Assembly: GCA_031266805.1 (NCBI GenBank)
Contig: JAISAH010000007.1
Location: forward strand, 1 to 33,146
Source of the DNA: Gracilibacteraceae bacterium
GTDB taxonomy: Bacteria > Bacillota > Desulfitobacteriia > Desulfitobacteriales > Syntrophobotulaceae
Reading direction: 5' to 3'
Length of the DNA: 33,146 nt
The position numbers and the translations under genes were made by a program. Of the stretch, positions 1-5,874 are shown piece after piece (within the stretch, counting starts at the first letter, position 1; each line of letters opens with the position of its first letter). Under the pieces are notes generated by a model. The model did no database searches and was not told the DNA's origin. It was given only the letters and a program-made list of their open reading frames with translations.

Positions 1-96
1 TCTGCCGCTGTCGGAGTCCGCGGCGCTGATTCGCGCCCATGAGGGCATAAGCAACAAAGCTATTGCAATCAACAATGCGGCGGTTTTCCTGGCCAA
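1..96 (-). CDS. Secreted or membrane-anchored protein, 5' end only
   Basis: Only the first 32 codons are in the window; the gene continues past the left edge. A TTG start at 96 follows an AAGGAG ribosome binding site (106-111) by 9 nt. The peptide has a short positive N-terminus (A-R-K), a hydrophobic core rich in Leu/Ala/Ile, and a small-residue stretch with ISAADSDSG after it, which is a typical signal peptide pattern. A near-consensus sigma-A promoter lies just upstream (132-160). The mature protein is not visible, so no function can be given. Confidence 0.6.
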   Translation of the reverse strand, partial: MARKTAALLIAIALLLMPSWARISAADSDSGR

Positions 97-105
97 GGCA
101 ATCAA

Positions 106-111
106 CTCCTT
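106..111 (-). promoter_or_regulatory. Ribosome binding site of the left-edge gene
   Basis: AAGGAG on the minus strand, 9 nt before a TTG codon. It fixes the TTG at 96 as the start, because the earlier in-frame TTG directly abuts the site. Confidence 0.6.
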
Positions 112-131
112 AATATTATGATACTTCCGGT

Positions 132-160
132 ATTTTACCATCAATTGCGCCGCCCGTCAA
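132..160 (-). promoter_or_regulatory. Sigma-A promoter for left-edge gene
   Basis: On the minus strand TTGACG (155-160), a 17-nt spacer and TAAAAT (132-137). It lies about 35 nt upstream of the TTG start, giving a very short leader. Confidence 0.65.
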
Positions 161-182
161 CCATGGTCAAATTATTCACGCC

Positions 183-206
183 GAGCCCGACCGTGAGCCC
201 GACCGT
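183..206. repeat. Tandem repeat, 2 x 12 bp
   Basis: GAGCCCGACCGT occurs twice head to tail between the left-edge gene's promoter and the end of hepT. Two copies only; no function is evident. Confidence 0.6.
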
Positions 207-288
207 GAAGTATGGGTGCGACAAATTTGTAGGGCCCTCTCTTTCGACAGCTTCGACACAGGAAACTGCTTTTCAATAAAAGACGCCG

Positions 289-732
289 TCATTCGTCCTC
301 GTTTTCCTCCTCGTATGCTGCCTCAGCATCTTCCAGCGCTTTGATATTTTTCTGGTGCGTCAATTCAATGTCAAAGGGGCCTTCTTCCGCGTCGTAAGCT
401 TTCAAAATCCCTTCCAGTATCCCCGCCAGTTCTTTGATCTCTACAGTCGACACATTCCAAATAATATCCCAGTCCACGTTATCATATTCATGGGCGATCA
501 CATTGCGAGTCGTGCGGATAGCCGCCCACGGGATGGCGCCGTGTTTTCTTTTATAGTCATCTGAAAGCTTTTGCTGCAGTTCGCCAATGTTGAGCAAAGT
601 CATGCATATGGCGCGACGTATGATTTCGCTTTCCATGAAACCATTGTAGTCCACGTCTTTAATGATACCGCAAAGTTCCATGGCTTCTTCATGAATTTTG
701 ATAGTAAGCATTCGATCTCTGTTTAGAGCCAT
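289..732 (-). CDS. hepT: HepT-like toxin (DUF86) of an MntA-HepT toxin-antitoxin pair
   Basis: A 147-residue all-alpha HEPN-superfamily protein. The HepT signature R-x4-H-x-Y is present as R76, H81, Y83 (R-NVIA-H-E-Y), preceded by the usual helix with the NIGELQQKLS motif at about 48-57. In characterised pairs HepT is an RNase that the partner nucleotidyltransferase MntA neutralises by AMPylating the Tyr of this motif. The acidic C-terminus (AYEEENEDE) is not part of the core fold. The start at 732 lies 44 nt inside the end of mntA, so the two are probably translationally coupled. All motif residues are intact, so the toxin looks functional. Confidence 0.85.
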   Translation of the reverse strand: MALNRDRMLTIKIHEEAMELCGIIKDVDYNGFMESEIIRRAICMTLLNIGELQQKLSDDYKRKHGAIPWAAIRTTRNVIAHEYDNVDWDIIWNVSTVEIKELAGILEGILKAYDAEEGPFDIELTHQKNIKALEDAEAAYEEENEDE

Positions 733-1042
733 AGCACTTCACCGCCTTTTCGATGATTAACCGACTATCTTTCTTGAGAGGAAGTGTGACGACATTGATT
801 TCTTTGTGCAGCATATCCTCAAGATCGCTGATAATCCCCCCCAACGTGAAAAGCGACCATCCGTTATTTTCAAATTCTACCAATAAATCCAAGTCGCTAT
901 TTTTGTTTTGCGTACCACTTGCGTAAGAGCCGAAATAGAACGCGTTCTTTATGCCGTAGCCTGGTGCGATTTCTTTTACGGCTCGGCATATGTCTTTGTG
1001 GGTCAGCATAGCCTGACTGATTTTATTCTCCTGTGTCGGCAT
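689..1042 (-). CDS. mntA: MntA-type antitoxin, minimal nucleotidyltransferase
   Basis: A 117-residue minimal nucleotidyltransferase. The catalytic signature G-S-x10-D-x-D is complete: G38-S39, then D50 and D52 in a NSDLDLLVEF context. MntA proteins transfer AMP to the HepT active-site tyrosine. The start at 1042 is chosen because GGAGGT sits 5 nt upstream and because the protein then begins where the family does; a longer in-frame extension to 1192 runs through the XRE gene and is a shadow. The last 44 nt overlap hepT. Together with hepT it is a small portable module of the kind found in defence and mobile islands. Confidence 0.83.
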   Translation of the reverse strand: MPTQENKISQAMLTHKDICRAVKEIAPGYGIKNAFYFGSYASGTQNKNSDLDLLVEFENNGWSLFTLGGIISDLEDMLHKEINVVTLPLKKDSRLIIEKAVKCYGSKQRSNAYYQNS

Positions 1043-1082
1043 TTTACACCTCCAACAACAACAAAATCGCAGTGATAATGAG

Positions 1083-1151
1083 TCATTCGTCCCTCGCTGT
1101 GTCGGCGAACACGCTGTCACGCGGTTTGCAAAGTGCCTTGATAGTCTGCAT
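1083..1151 (-). pseudogene. N-terminal stub resembling DUF499 ATP-binding protein
   Basis: A 22-codon reading frame starts 6 nt after the stop of the XRE gene, using GGAGGA inside the end of that gene as ribosome binding site, and stops at TGA (1083-1085). The peptide begins MQTIKALCKPRDSVFADTAR, which resembles from memory the N-terminus of DUF499 ATPases (pattern xTIxxLCxPRxSVF). Those are proteins of about 1000 residues in restriction/defence-like loci, often after a small Cro/C1 gene. The likely reading is a deletion remnant with the body of the gene lost and mntA now next to it. The family assignment rests on about 15 residues. Confidence 0.45.
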
Positions 1152-1157
1152 TTTAAT

Positions 1158-1358
1158 TTAATCCTCCATCTCCATGATGTCAGCGAAATCACATTTTAGG
1201 GCGGTGCAAATCTTTACCAGTATGTCCGTGGTCACGCTGTCGCCTCTGCCAAGTTTGGCAATCGAAGTTCCGCTTATCCCTGCCAACTCACATAGTTCAC
1301 CCTTTTTCATCTTTTTGTCGATTAGCAACTTGAATAATTTGTTATAACTCGCAGCCAT
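1158..1358 (-). CDS. Cro/C1-type helix-turn-helix regulator
   Basis: A 66-residue protein that is essentially one XRE domain: helix 1 about 5-15, the HTH around ELCELAGISGTSIAKLGRG (21-39), and the closing helix DILVKICTALKCDFADIM. An ATG at 1358 with GAGGTG 6 nt upstream sets the start, and a promoter lies at 1405-1433. It probably autoregulates the small operon in which it is first. Regulators of this size often sit at the head of restriction or defence loci, which fits the DUF499-like stub 6 nt downstream. Confidence 0.8.
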   Translation of the reverse strand: MAASYNKLFKLLIDKKMKKGELCELAGISGTSIAKLGRGDSVTTDILVKICTALKCDFADIMEMED

Positions 1359-1404
1359 ATTTCACACCTCGCCTGTCTATGTCTGAAATAACTCAACATA
1401 CAAT

Positions 1405-1433
1405 AGCATAACACATAAAGAAAACTATTTCAA
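1405..1433 (-). promoter_or_regulatory. Promoter of the XRE-mntA-hepT operon
   Basis: TTGAAA (1428-1433), 17-nt spacer, TATGCT (1405-1410) on the minus strand, about 50 nt upstream of the XRE start. Confidence 0.55.
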
Positions 1434-1473
1434 GAGAAATTTGTTTATATGTAAAGATATTTGCTGATTTTGC

Positions 1474-1840
1474 TTGAAATATGTTCAGACGCCGCTGCAT
1501 GATTGGGTAAGATTTATCGCTGCCGAGACGGAGGAGGAATTGAATATGATAGCCGAAAGGAATCAGACGATAAGCCGCGCAGTCGTCAAACTGCGCGAGT
1601 TGCCCACCGACGAGAAAGCCCGCGACATCCATGAGCGCCGCAAGAAGCAGCGTCGGGACGAGTGCCGGGCAGTGAAGTAGTGCGAATTTGAGTTTGCGAA
1701 AAGCCTTATGCGCGTTGGTGACCATAGACAAAATTATTGCTGTTACCAGCTTGACCCGCGAGAAAATAGAGGACTGCGTCAGTAGTTATGCCCTGCGGGT
1801 AATGCCGGAAACAGTGTGTTGCCAACTGCCGCATTGCTGA
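1474..1840 (+). pseudogene. Decayed C-terminal part of an Rpn-family nuclease/transposase
   Basis: The frame from 1474 reads EEELNMIAERNQTISRAV and DEKARDIHERRKKQRRDE, which matches the helical C-terminal part of Rpn (recombination-promoting nuclease, PD-(D/E)xK) proteins. After an in-frame TAG (1678-1680) the same frame continues with FAKSLMRVGD, and a frame change near 1722 restores IDKIIAVTSLTREKIED, the usual Rpn tail. The frame then ends at TGA 1838-1840. The catalytic N-terminal domain is absent; the sequence upstream at 1440-1473 does not extend it. A stop, a frameshift and a missing N-terminus make this a dead remnant. Confidence 0.6.
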
Positions 1841-1875
1841 AAATTCCACGCTAATCGGTTTGCGTCGCTGATGTC

Positions 1876-1903
1876 CGAAAGTAGTGAGGCGAAAGTAGTG
1901 AGG
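1876..1903. repeat. Tandem repeat, 2 x 14 bp
   Basis: CGAAAGTAGTGAGG occurs twice without a gap. Confidence 0.65.
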
Positions 1904-1922
1904 GTTATCGGAACAAAGATAT

Positions 1923-1984
1923 AATCGGAACCGCTTGCGCGAGGCTTGATGTTTACAGCATTGTTCGTGTGGACGGTTCCGATT
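1923..1984. repeat. Inverted repeat, 11-bp perfect arms
   Basis: AATCGGAACCG at 1923-1933 and its exact reverse complement at 1974-1984, 40 nt apart. It could be the ends of a small element or a stem; no function can be assigned. Confidence 0.55.
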
Positions 1985-2001
1985 CATAAGGTTAGTCAAG
2001 C

Positions 2002-2043
2002 GCCAGATTCCGCGAAATACTGGTTGTATTCGCGGAATCTGGC
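2002..2043. repeat. Strong hairpin, 15-bp perfect stem
   Basis: GCCAGATTCCGCGAA (2002-2016) pairs exactly with 2029-2043 around a 12-nt loop. It lies about 85 nt past the stop of the leftward SDR gene and could end that transcript, but no T-tract follows on either strand, so a factor-independent terminator is not supported. Confidence 0.6.
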
Positions 2044-2128
2044 AACCTGACCCAAGGCGCGAAAGCGCCGAAAAAAGATGCTCAACGGTCTGCGTTTTTC
2101 CTCCGTCCGTCGCGAATACGGCGCCGTC

Positions 2129-2884
2129 TCACCGTCCGGCGTCAATTGACGATCCGCCGTCGGCGAAAAATGTGTAGCCTGTGAGATAGTCGGAATCCCG
2201 GCTCGCCAGAAACACCGCTATCGGGGCGATGTCCTCGGCCTGGCCAAGACGCCGCACCGGCAGTTGAGCAGCGATCGCGTCCAGCCCTTCCTGCGGCGTA
2301 CTTTCGGCTAATCCTTCGGAACTGGCTAACGGGCAAATGATATTCACGTTGATCCCGTACTCGCCCCATTCGCGGGCCGCGACCCTGGACAGCGCCCGGA
2401 TAGCCTCTTTCGTTGAGGCGTATGCCGCGAACGTCGCCAAACCCTTGACGCCGGCGGCTGAGGCCATGTTGACGATCTTGCCGCCGCGATCCTTCATATA
2501 AGAGAAGCACTCCCGCATGAAGCGCCATGTGCCCATGTAGCCGGAGTTGAAAACCCGGTAGACATCCTCGTCCGAATGGTCCAGCACCGAGGTGTGGTTT
2601 TTAAAAACCTGGGCATTGTTCACCAAGATGTCAACGGTTCCGTAGCGTTCGACCGTGAACGCCACGACGCGGGCCACATCCTCTTTCACCGCCACGTCAC
2701 AGGCGATTGCCGCGGCGTCGCCGCCGGCGGCCCGAATCCGCGCGGCAGCGTCCTCAGCCTTGGAAACCGTGCGCGTGGCGAGAACCACCCGCGCGCCCTC
2801 GCCGGCGTACGCCGCCGCGATCGCTCTGCCCACGCCCTGGCCCGCCCCGGTGACTATAGCTGTCTTGCCTTCCAGTTTTCCCAT
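2129..2884 (-). CDS. SDR-family NAD(P)-dependent oxidoreductase
   Basis: A full-length 251-residue classical short-chain dehydrogenase/reductase. It has the dinucleotide motif TGAGQGVG (12-19), NNAQ at 89-92 where NNAG is usual, Ser142, and the catalytic Y155-x3-K159 (YASTK), ending in the usual GYTFFADGG segment. Such enzymes interconvert hydroxyl and keto groups; the substrate cannot be read from sequence. The ribosome binding site GGAGG lies 8 nt before the ATG at 2884. It is the last gene of the etfB-etfA'-SDR'-MFS-SDR cluster, 25 nt after the frameshifted transporter, and one of the two cluster genes without a visible lesion. Confidence 0.87.
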   Translation of the reverse strand: MGKLEGKTAIVTGAGQGVGRAIAAAYAGEGARVVLATRTVSKAEDAAARIRAAGGDAAAIACDVAVKEDVARVVAFTVERYGTVDILVNNAQVFKNHTSVLDHSDEDVYRVFNSGYMGTWRFMRECFSYMKDRGGKIVNMASAAGVKGLATFAAYASTKEAIRALSRVAAREWGEYGINVNIICPLASSEGLAESTPQEGLDAIAAQLPVRRLGQAEDIAPIAVFLASRDSDYLTGYTFFADGGSSIDAGR

Positions 2885-2909
2885 AGTTATTTCCTCCTAA
2901 CGATCTCGC

Positions 2910-4183
2910 TCAGGCCGCGTCATACTTGGAAACGTAGTTTTTACCCAATCTGTCAGCCGTGATATACAGCACGCAGGCCAGCGCCGTCGTCGCGCACGAA
3001 ATATAGAAAGTGGCGCCGTAACCGCCGAGATTGGCCGCTATGGCGTTGTAGACCGGCATGAATATGCTGGAACCGAGCGTCGTCGCGATCGACACCGCTC
3101 CAAAAATAGCGCTGTAGGCCTTGATCCCAAACGCTTTCCGCACATAGATCGGCGGCTCGATATTATAAACGCCGAGTCCCAGACCGAAGACCACCGCGGC
3201 GGCGTAGACGAAGGTGGTGCCGCTCGTCAGCGAAAGCAATATCAATCCGGCGCAGGTGATTGTCGTGCCGGTGATATTGGCTTTGTTGACCCCGAACTTA
3301 TCCGTCGCCGCCCCGAGGAATATTTTGCCGGCGATAAGCCCGCCGGCACAGCACGACACGATCAATCCGGCGCCGACCGCATCCATAGCCAGATCCACCC
3401 GACCGAAAGTCGCGAGCAGCTGGTTGGACGCGGTCTAAAACAGAACTGGCCGATAAACATCAGGAAAAAAGCCGGAGTGGCGAGCGCCTGTTTCACGGTC
3501 AGACCGCGCGGAGCGCCGGACGGCTGCGCGTTTTTCGCGTTTTCGCTTTTCGCCTCCGGCGAGGCGCCGTACGGAGCCAGATTCTTTTCCTGAGGCGTTT
3601 TCAGCAGCAACAGCGTTACGGGAACGCACAAAACCACGCAGATAAGTCCCACCGCGAAAAAACCTGTCCGCCAACCACCGGTATCGATGATCCGACCGAC
3701 GACCACATTCATGATCATGGAGCCGATGCCGCTGAAAGCCAAGGCAACGCTCATGGCGAAAGCGGTTCTTGCCCGGAACCACATGGTGATCATGGTCGGC
3801 ACGGCGATAAAGTAGAGTACGCTGGAACCGGCGGCGACAATCACCGCGACCGCGTAAAACTGCCACAGTTGCCCGCACAGACCGTACAGGGCGCAACCGC
3901 CGCCCAGCACCACGGAGGCCATAGCCATAACATAGCGGGGCTTGATTTTTTCAAACAGTTTGCCGGCCATCGGCCCGAGAAAAGCCATGACGATAGCGGA
4001 AATAGACAAATAGAGCGACAAAGTGGAGATAGGAACGTCCAGATCCACACTGATAGGATACAGAAAAACCGCGGCAGTGCCGCCGACCGTACCCAGCGTG
4101 CCGAAGACAAGCAGACAGCAGCCCGCCATAACCACCCAGGCATAGCCGGTTTTCGCGGTATCGCCGGTAGTCGCGTCATTCAA
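2910..4183 (-). pseudogene. MFS transporter interrupted by a frameshift
   Basis: Two overlapping reading frames together make one major facilitator of about 420 residues with about 12 hydrophobic segments. The N-terminal part runs from a TTG start at 4183 (AAAGAGGTG 8 nt upstream) to FFLMFIGQF near 3440. The C-terminal part continues in another frame from TASNQLLATFGRVDLAMD near 3434 to the stop at 2910. The second frame has a stop (3435-3437) just before the junction, so one indel in TGTTTTAGACC explains the break. The general look is of carboxylate-type MFS carriers, perhaps OFA-like, which is a guess. Either the gene is broken or the assembly has an indel here; neighbouring lesions favour real decay. 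Confidence 0.8.
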
Positions 4184-4202
4184 AAGCAGACACCTCTTTT
4201 CA

Positions 4203-4216
4203 CTTATAATTATAAG
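4203..4216. repeat. 14-bp perfect palindrome upstream of the MFS gene
   Basis: CTTATAATTATAAG is fully symmetric and lies about 20 nt upstream of the transporter start. It may be an operator or a by-product of AT-rich leader sequence. Confidence 0.35.
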
Positions 4217-4220
4217 GAAG

Positions 4221-4252
4221 CTTCGGGCATCCGTTTACGCGGATACCCGAAG
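4221..4252. repeat. Hairpin between SDR fragment and MFS gene
   Basis: CTTCGGG (4221-4227) pairs with CCCGAAG (4246-4252), continued inward by ATCCG/CGGAT after one mismatch, loop TTTACG. On the minus strand it lies just after the SDR fragment's stop and could attenuate or end transcription there; the following sequence is AT-rich but not a clean T-run. Confidence 0.45.
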
Positions 4253-4260
4253 GTCAAAAC

Positions 4261-4584
4261 TCAGCTGGCGGCGTTGCCCCCGTCTACGGCAAAGATCGAA
4301 CCGGTGATGAAAGAGGCGGCGTCGGAGAGCAAGAATGTCACCGCGGCCGCTATTTCCCCGGTTTGGCCCAAGCGACCTACTTTGTTGCCGGCCGCGACGC
4401 GATTATACATTTCCGGGTTCTCTTTTTTCATTATCAGCAGCGGCTCAGTTTCGATCGTGCCGGGGCAGACGGCGTTGATCCGCAGCTTGGTGGCCGCGTA
4501 TTCCAGCGCGGCGGATTTCGTCAGGCCAACCACGCCGTGTTTGGCCATAACATAGCTGGTGATCTTGCTCAGACTGCCCTTCAA
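4261..4584 (-). pseudogene. C-terminal half of an SDR oxidoreductase, N-terminus deleted
   Basis: About 107 residues corresponding to the second half of a short-chain dehydrogenase: catalytic Y11-x3-K15 (YVMAK), INAVCPGTIETE, and the C-terminal FITGSIFAVDGG. The whole Rossmann N-terminal half, including TGxxxGxG and NNAG, is missing, so NAD(P) binding and activity are not expected. The reading frame starts at a TTG overlapping the TGA of the etfA stub (TTGA), so translation could restart there. Homology seems to extend a few codons upstream in the same frame to about 4600, which places the deletion junction near 4590-4615. Confidence 0.75.
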
Positions 4585-4655
4585 GCCGGCTTTACATATG
4601 CCGTCAACTCAGCCGCTATCGTCTGATTGTCGCTGAATACGAAGATACCGGCCAT
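4581..4655 (-). pseudogene. etfA: etfA stub: first codons of ETF alpha subunit
   Basis: A 24-codon frame begins MAGIFVFSDNQTIAAEL, a recognisable start of electron transfer flavoprotein alpha subunit (EtfA/FixB), and stops at TGA 4581-4583. Its ATG overlaps the etfB stop as TAATG, the normal coupling for an etfBA pair. The remaining roughly 300 codons, including the FAD-binding domain, are gone and the DNA runs directly into the second half of an SDR gene. A single deletion joining etfA to the SDR explains both fragments. Confidence 0.7.
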
Positions 4656-5428
4656 TATACGACCCCCTCTTTTTTCAGCGCCGCGGCGAACAGGCGAACA
4701 TTCTCGCCCGCTTCCGGATGCTCGAAGATGATCCGTTTCCGGTCGCTCTGATATCCTTTTATTCCCTCCGCTTTGACCGAAGGTTCCGTGCTGATTGACA
4801 GATCGGCCAAGGGGATATCCCTCTGCGGTTTGCGTTTGGCGGCGATTATGGCTCGCATACCCGGAAGCTCCGGCGTGTTGATTTCTGGAGCGACGGCGAT
4901 CACGGCGGGCAGTTCGGCTTCGATGGTCTCCAGGCAGTTCTCCAGCTTGCGGGTCGCCCGGAGAGAGCGGCCGCGGATCTCAAAGGCGACCACGGCTGTT
5001 ACGATCGGCCAGCCCAGCGTGACTCCGAGCCGGGAGGCGGTCTGCTGTCCATAGAGATCGCTGGATCCTTCCGCGCATATGCCCAGAACGGCGCCACCCG
5101 CTGCTTCGATCCCCTTGGACAGCGCGTCGGCGGTAAAGCGATAGTCCGTGTATTGGACGTCGCCGGTATTGACATGAAAGGCTTCCTCTAAGCCCCGAGA
5201 AAGGGCGTCCCGCATGGAAGACGCGGCCTGCGCGGGTCCCGCGGTAACGCCGGCGGGGATGGCTTGTTCCATCTGTTTAGCGGCCTGGACCGCCGCTTCT
5301 ATGGCGTTACGGTCATAATCGCTGATTTTATAGCCCGCTTTGCTGAAATCAGGCCGCAGATCGTCGTCAAAACGGATATCAGCCTCGTCCCGGACCCATT
5401 TGTAACAAGCGATAACTTTTTCGGACAT
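4655..5428 (-). CDS. etfB: Electron transfer flavoprotein beta subunit (EtfB/FixA)
   Basis: A 257-residue protein of normal EtfB length. The ETF-beta fold shows as MSEKVIACYKWVRDEADIRF, then DYDRNAIEAAVQ (about 38-49), GWPIVTAV (139-146) and the family signature region VAPEINTPELPGMRAIIAAKRKP (about 179-201). EtfB binds AMP or FAD and works only as a heterodimer with EtfA, shuttling electrons between acyl-CoA-type dehydrogenases and the quinone pool or ferredoxin. Here the partner gene is reduced to a stub, so this copy is probably orphaned unless another EtfA substitutes. It is the first gene after the promoter at 5556-5584. Confidence 0.85.
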   Translation of the reverse strand: MSEKVIACYKWVRDEADIRFDDDLRPDFSKAGYKISDYDRNAIEAAVQAAKQMEQAIPAGVTAGPAQAASSMRDALSRGLEEAFHVNTGDVQYTDYRFTADALSKGIEAAGGAVLGICAEGSSDLYGQQTASRLGVTLGWPIVTAVVAFEIRGRSLRATRKLENCLETIEAELPAVIAVAPEINTPELPGMRAIIAAKRKPQRDIPLADLSISTEPSVKAEGIKGYQSDRKRIIFEHPEAGENVRLFAAALKKEGVV

Positions 5429-5541
5429 AGCCTCACCTTCTTACTACGTGATTTTTCCGATATCAGGCCATAGCGGCGTCTCTCCCCCCTTTCCGATTCG
5501 GTTCACCCCGCTTCGCCACCCCCTCCCCACCTTTTGGACAG

Positions 5542-5556
5542 TTATACAGATGTTCA
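5542..5556. promoter_or_regulatory. Operator-like repeat, copy 1
   Basis: TTATACAGATGTTCA, identical in 14 of 15 positions to 5810-5824. It lies immediately downstream of the etfB -10 box, where a bound protein would block transcription. Confidence 0.45.
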
Positions 5557-5584
5557 TTATAGGCGGGTTAAGCATTACTGTATA
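5556..5584 (-). promoter_or_regulatory. Promoter of the etfB operon
   Basis: TATACA (5579-5584), 17-nt spacer, consensus TATAAT (5556-5561) on the minus strand, about 128 nt upstream of etfB. The operator-like repeat 5542-5556 covers the expected transcription start. Confidence 0.6.
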
Positions 5585-5691
5585 TCCGCAATCAATGTAA
5601 AAATTTACTGGCGGAATTGTACGTTTGTCGGACTCCAGCGGTGTCTTCCCGGAAAAAGTCGACGGCGCTGAAATATTGCCGGGGGAAAGTA
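5585..5691. other. Rest of the divergent intergenic region
   Basis: Between the two divergent promoters. No further clear motif or coding sequence is seen. Confidence 0.4.
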
Positions 5692-5720
5692 TTGCCTTTC
5701 GCTGTTATTTCCGCTATAAT
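5692..5720 (+). promoter_or_regulatory. Promoter of the PucR-type regulator
   Basis: TTGCCT (5692-5697), 17-nt spacer, consensus TATAAT (5715-5720). The leader to the ATG at 5875 is about 150 nt and contains two operator-like repeats. Confidence 0.65.
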
Positions 5721-5809
5721 GAAGAAGATTTGAAAGCATATTGTTTCATCTTGCGCGTAATCATGAATCAAGCCTTATCATCTCGTTTTTAGCGGTTCCG
5801 TTTTGTAGT

Positions 5810-5856
5810 TTATACAAATGTTCAGTCTGATTCTTTTGAGATTCTACAAATGTCTG
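5810..5856. promoter_or_regulatory. Operator-like repeats, copies 2 and 3
   Basis: TTATACAAATGTTCA at 5810-5824 and the weaker TTCTACAAATGTCTG at 5842-5856 share the core TACAAATGT. They lie in the leader of the regulator gene, suggesting autoregulation; copy 1 is at the divergent etfB promoter. Confidence 0.45.
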
Positions 5857-5874
5857 ACAGGGGGTGCGATTGCG

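Larger units (their letters stand above)
1841..2128. other. Gene-free stretch with repeats and hairpins
   Basis: No credible coding sequence in either strand. It contains a 2 x 14-bp tandem repeat, an 11-bp inverted repeat with a 40-nt loop, and a 15-bp perfect hairpin, listed separately. It lies between the mobile-element remnant and the decaying oxidoreductase operon and may be a junction of insertions or deletions. Confidence 0.5.

Noticed and set aside
183-206. CRISPR-like repeat
   Set aside because: Only two adjacent 12-bp copies with no spacers.
1706-1999. Minus-strand 97-codon open frame as a gene
   Set aside because: The composition is unlike a protein, it has no ribosome binding site, and the plus strand carries the Rpn remnant over part of it.
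2002-2043. Intrinsic terminator for the SDR gene
   Set aside because: The stem is strong, but neither strand has a T-tract after it.
3430-3445. Programmed frameshift in the MFS gene
   Set aside because: No slippery heptamer with downstream structure is visible, MFS genes are not known for it, and neighbouring genes in the cluster also carry lesions.
5818-5874. Earlier start for the PucR-type regulator
   Set aside because: There is no ribosome binding site at 5818 and the extra 19 residues overlap the operator-like repeats; ATG 5875 has AGGGGG upstream.
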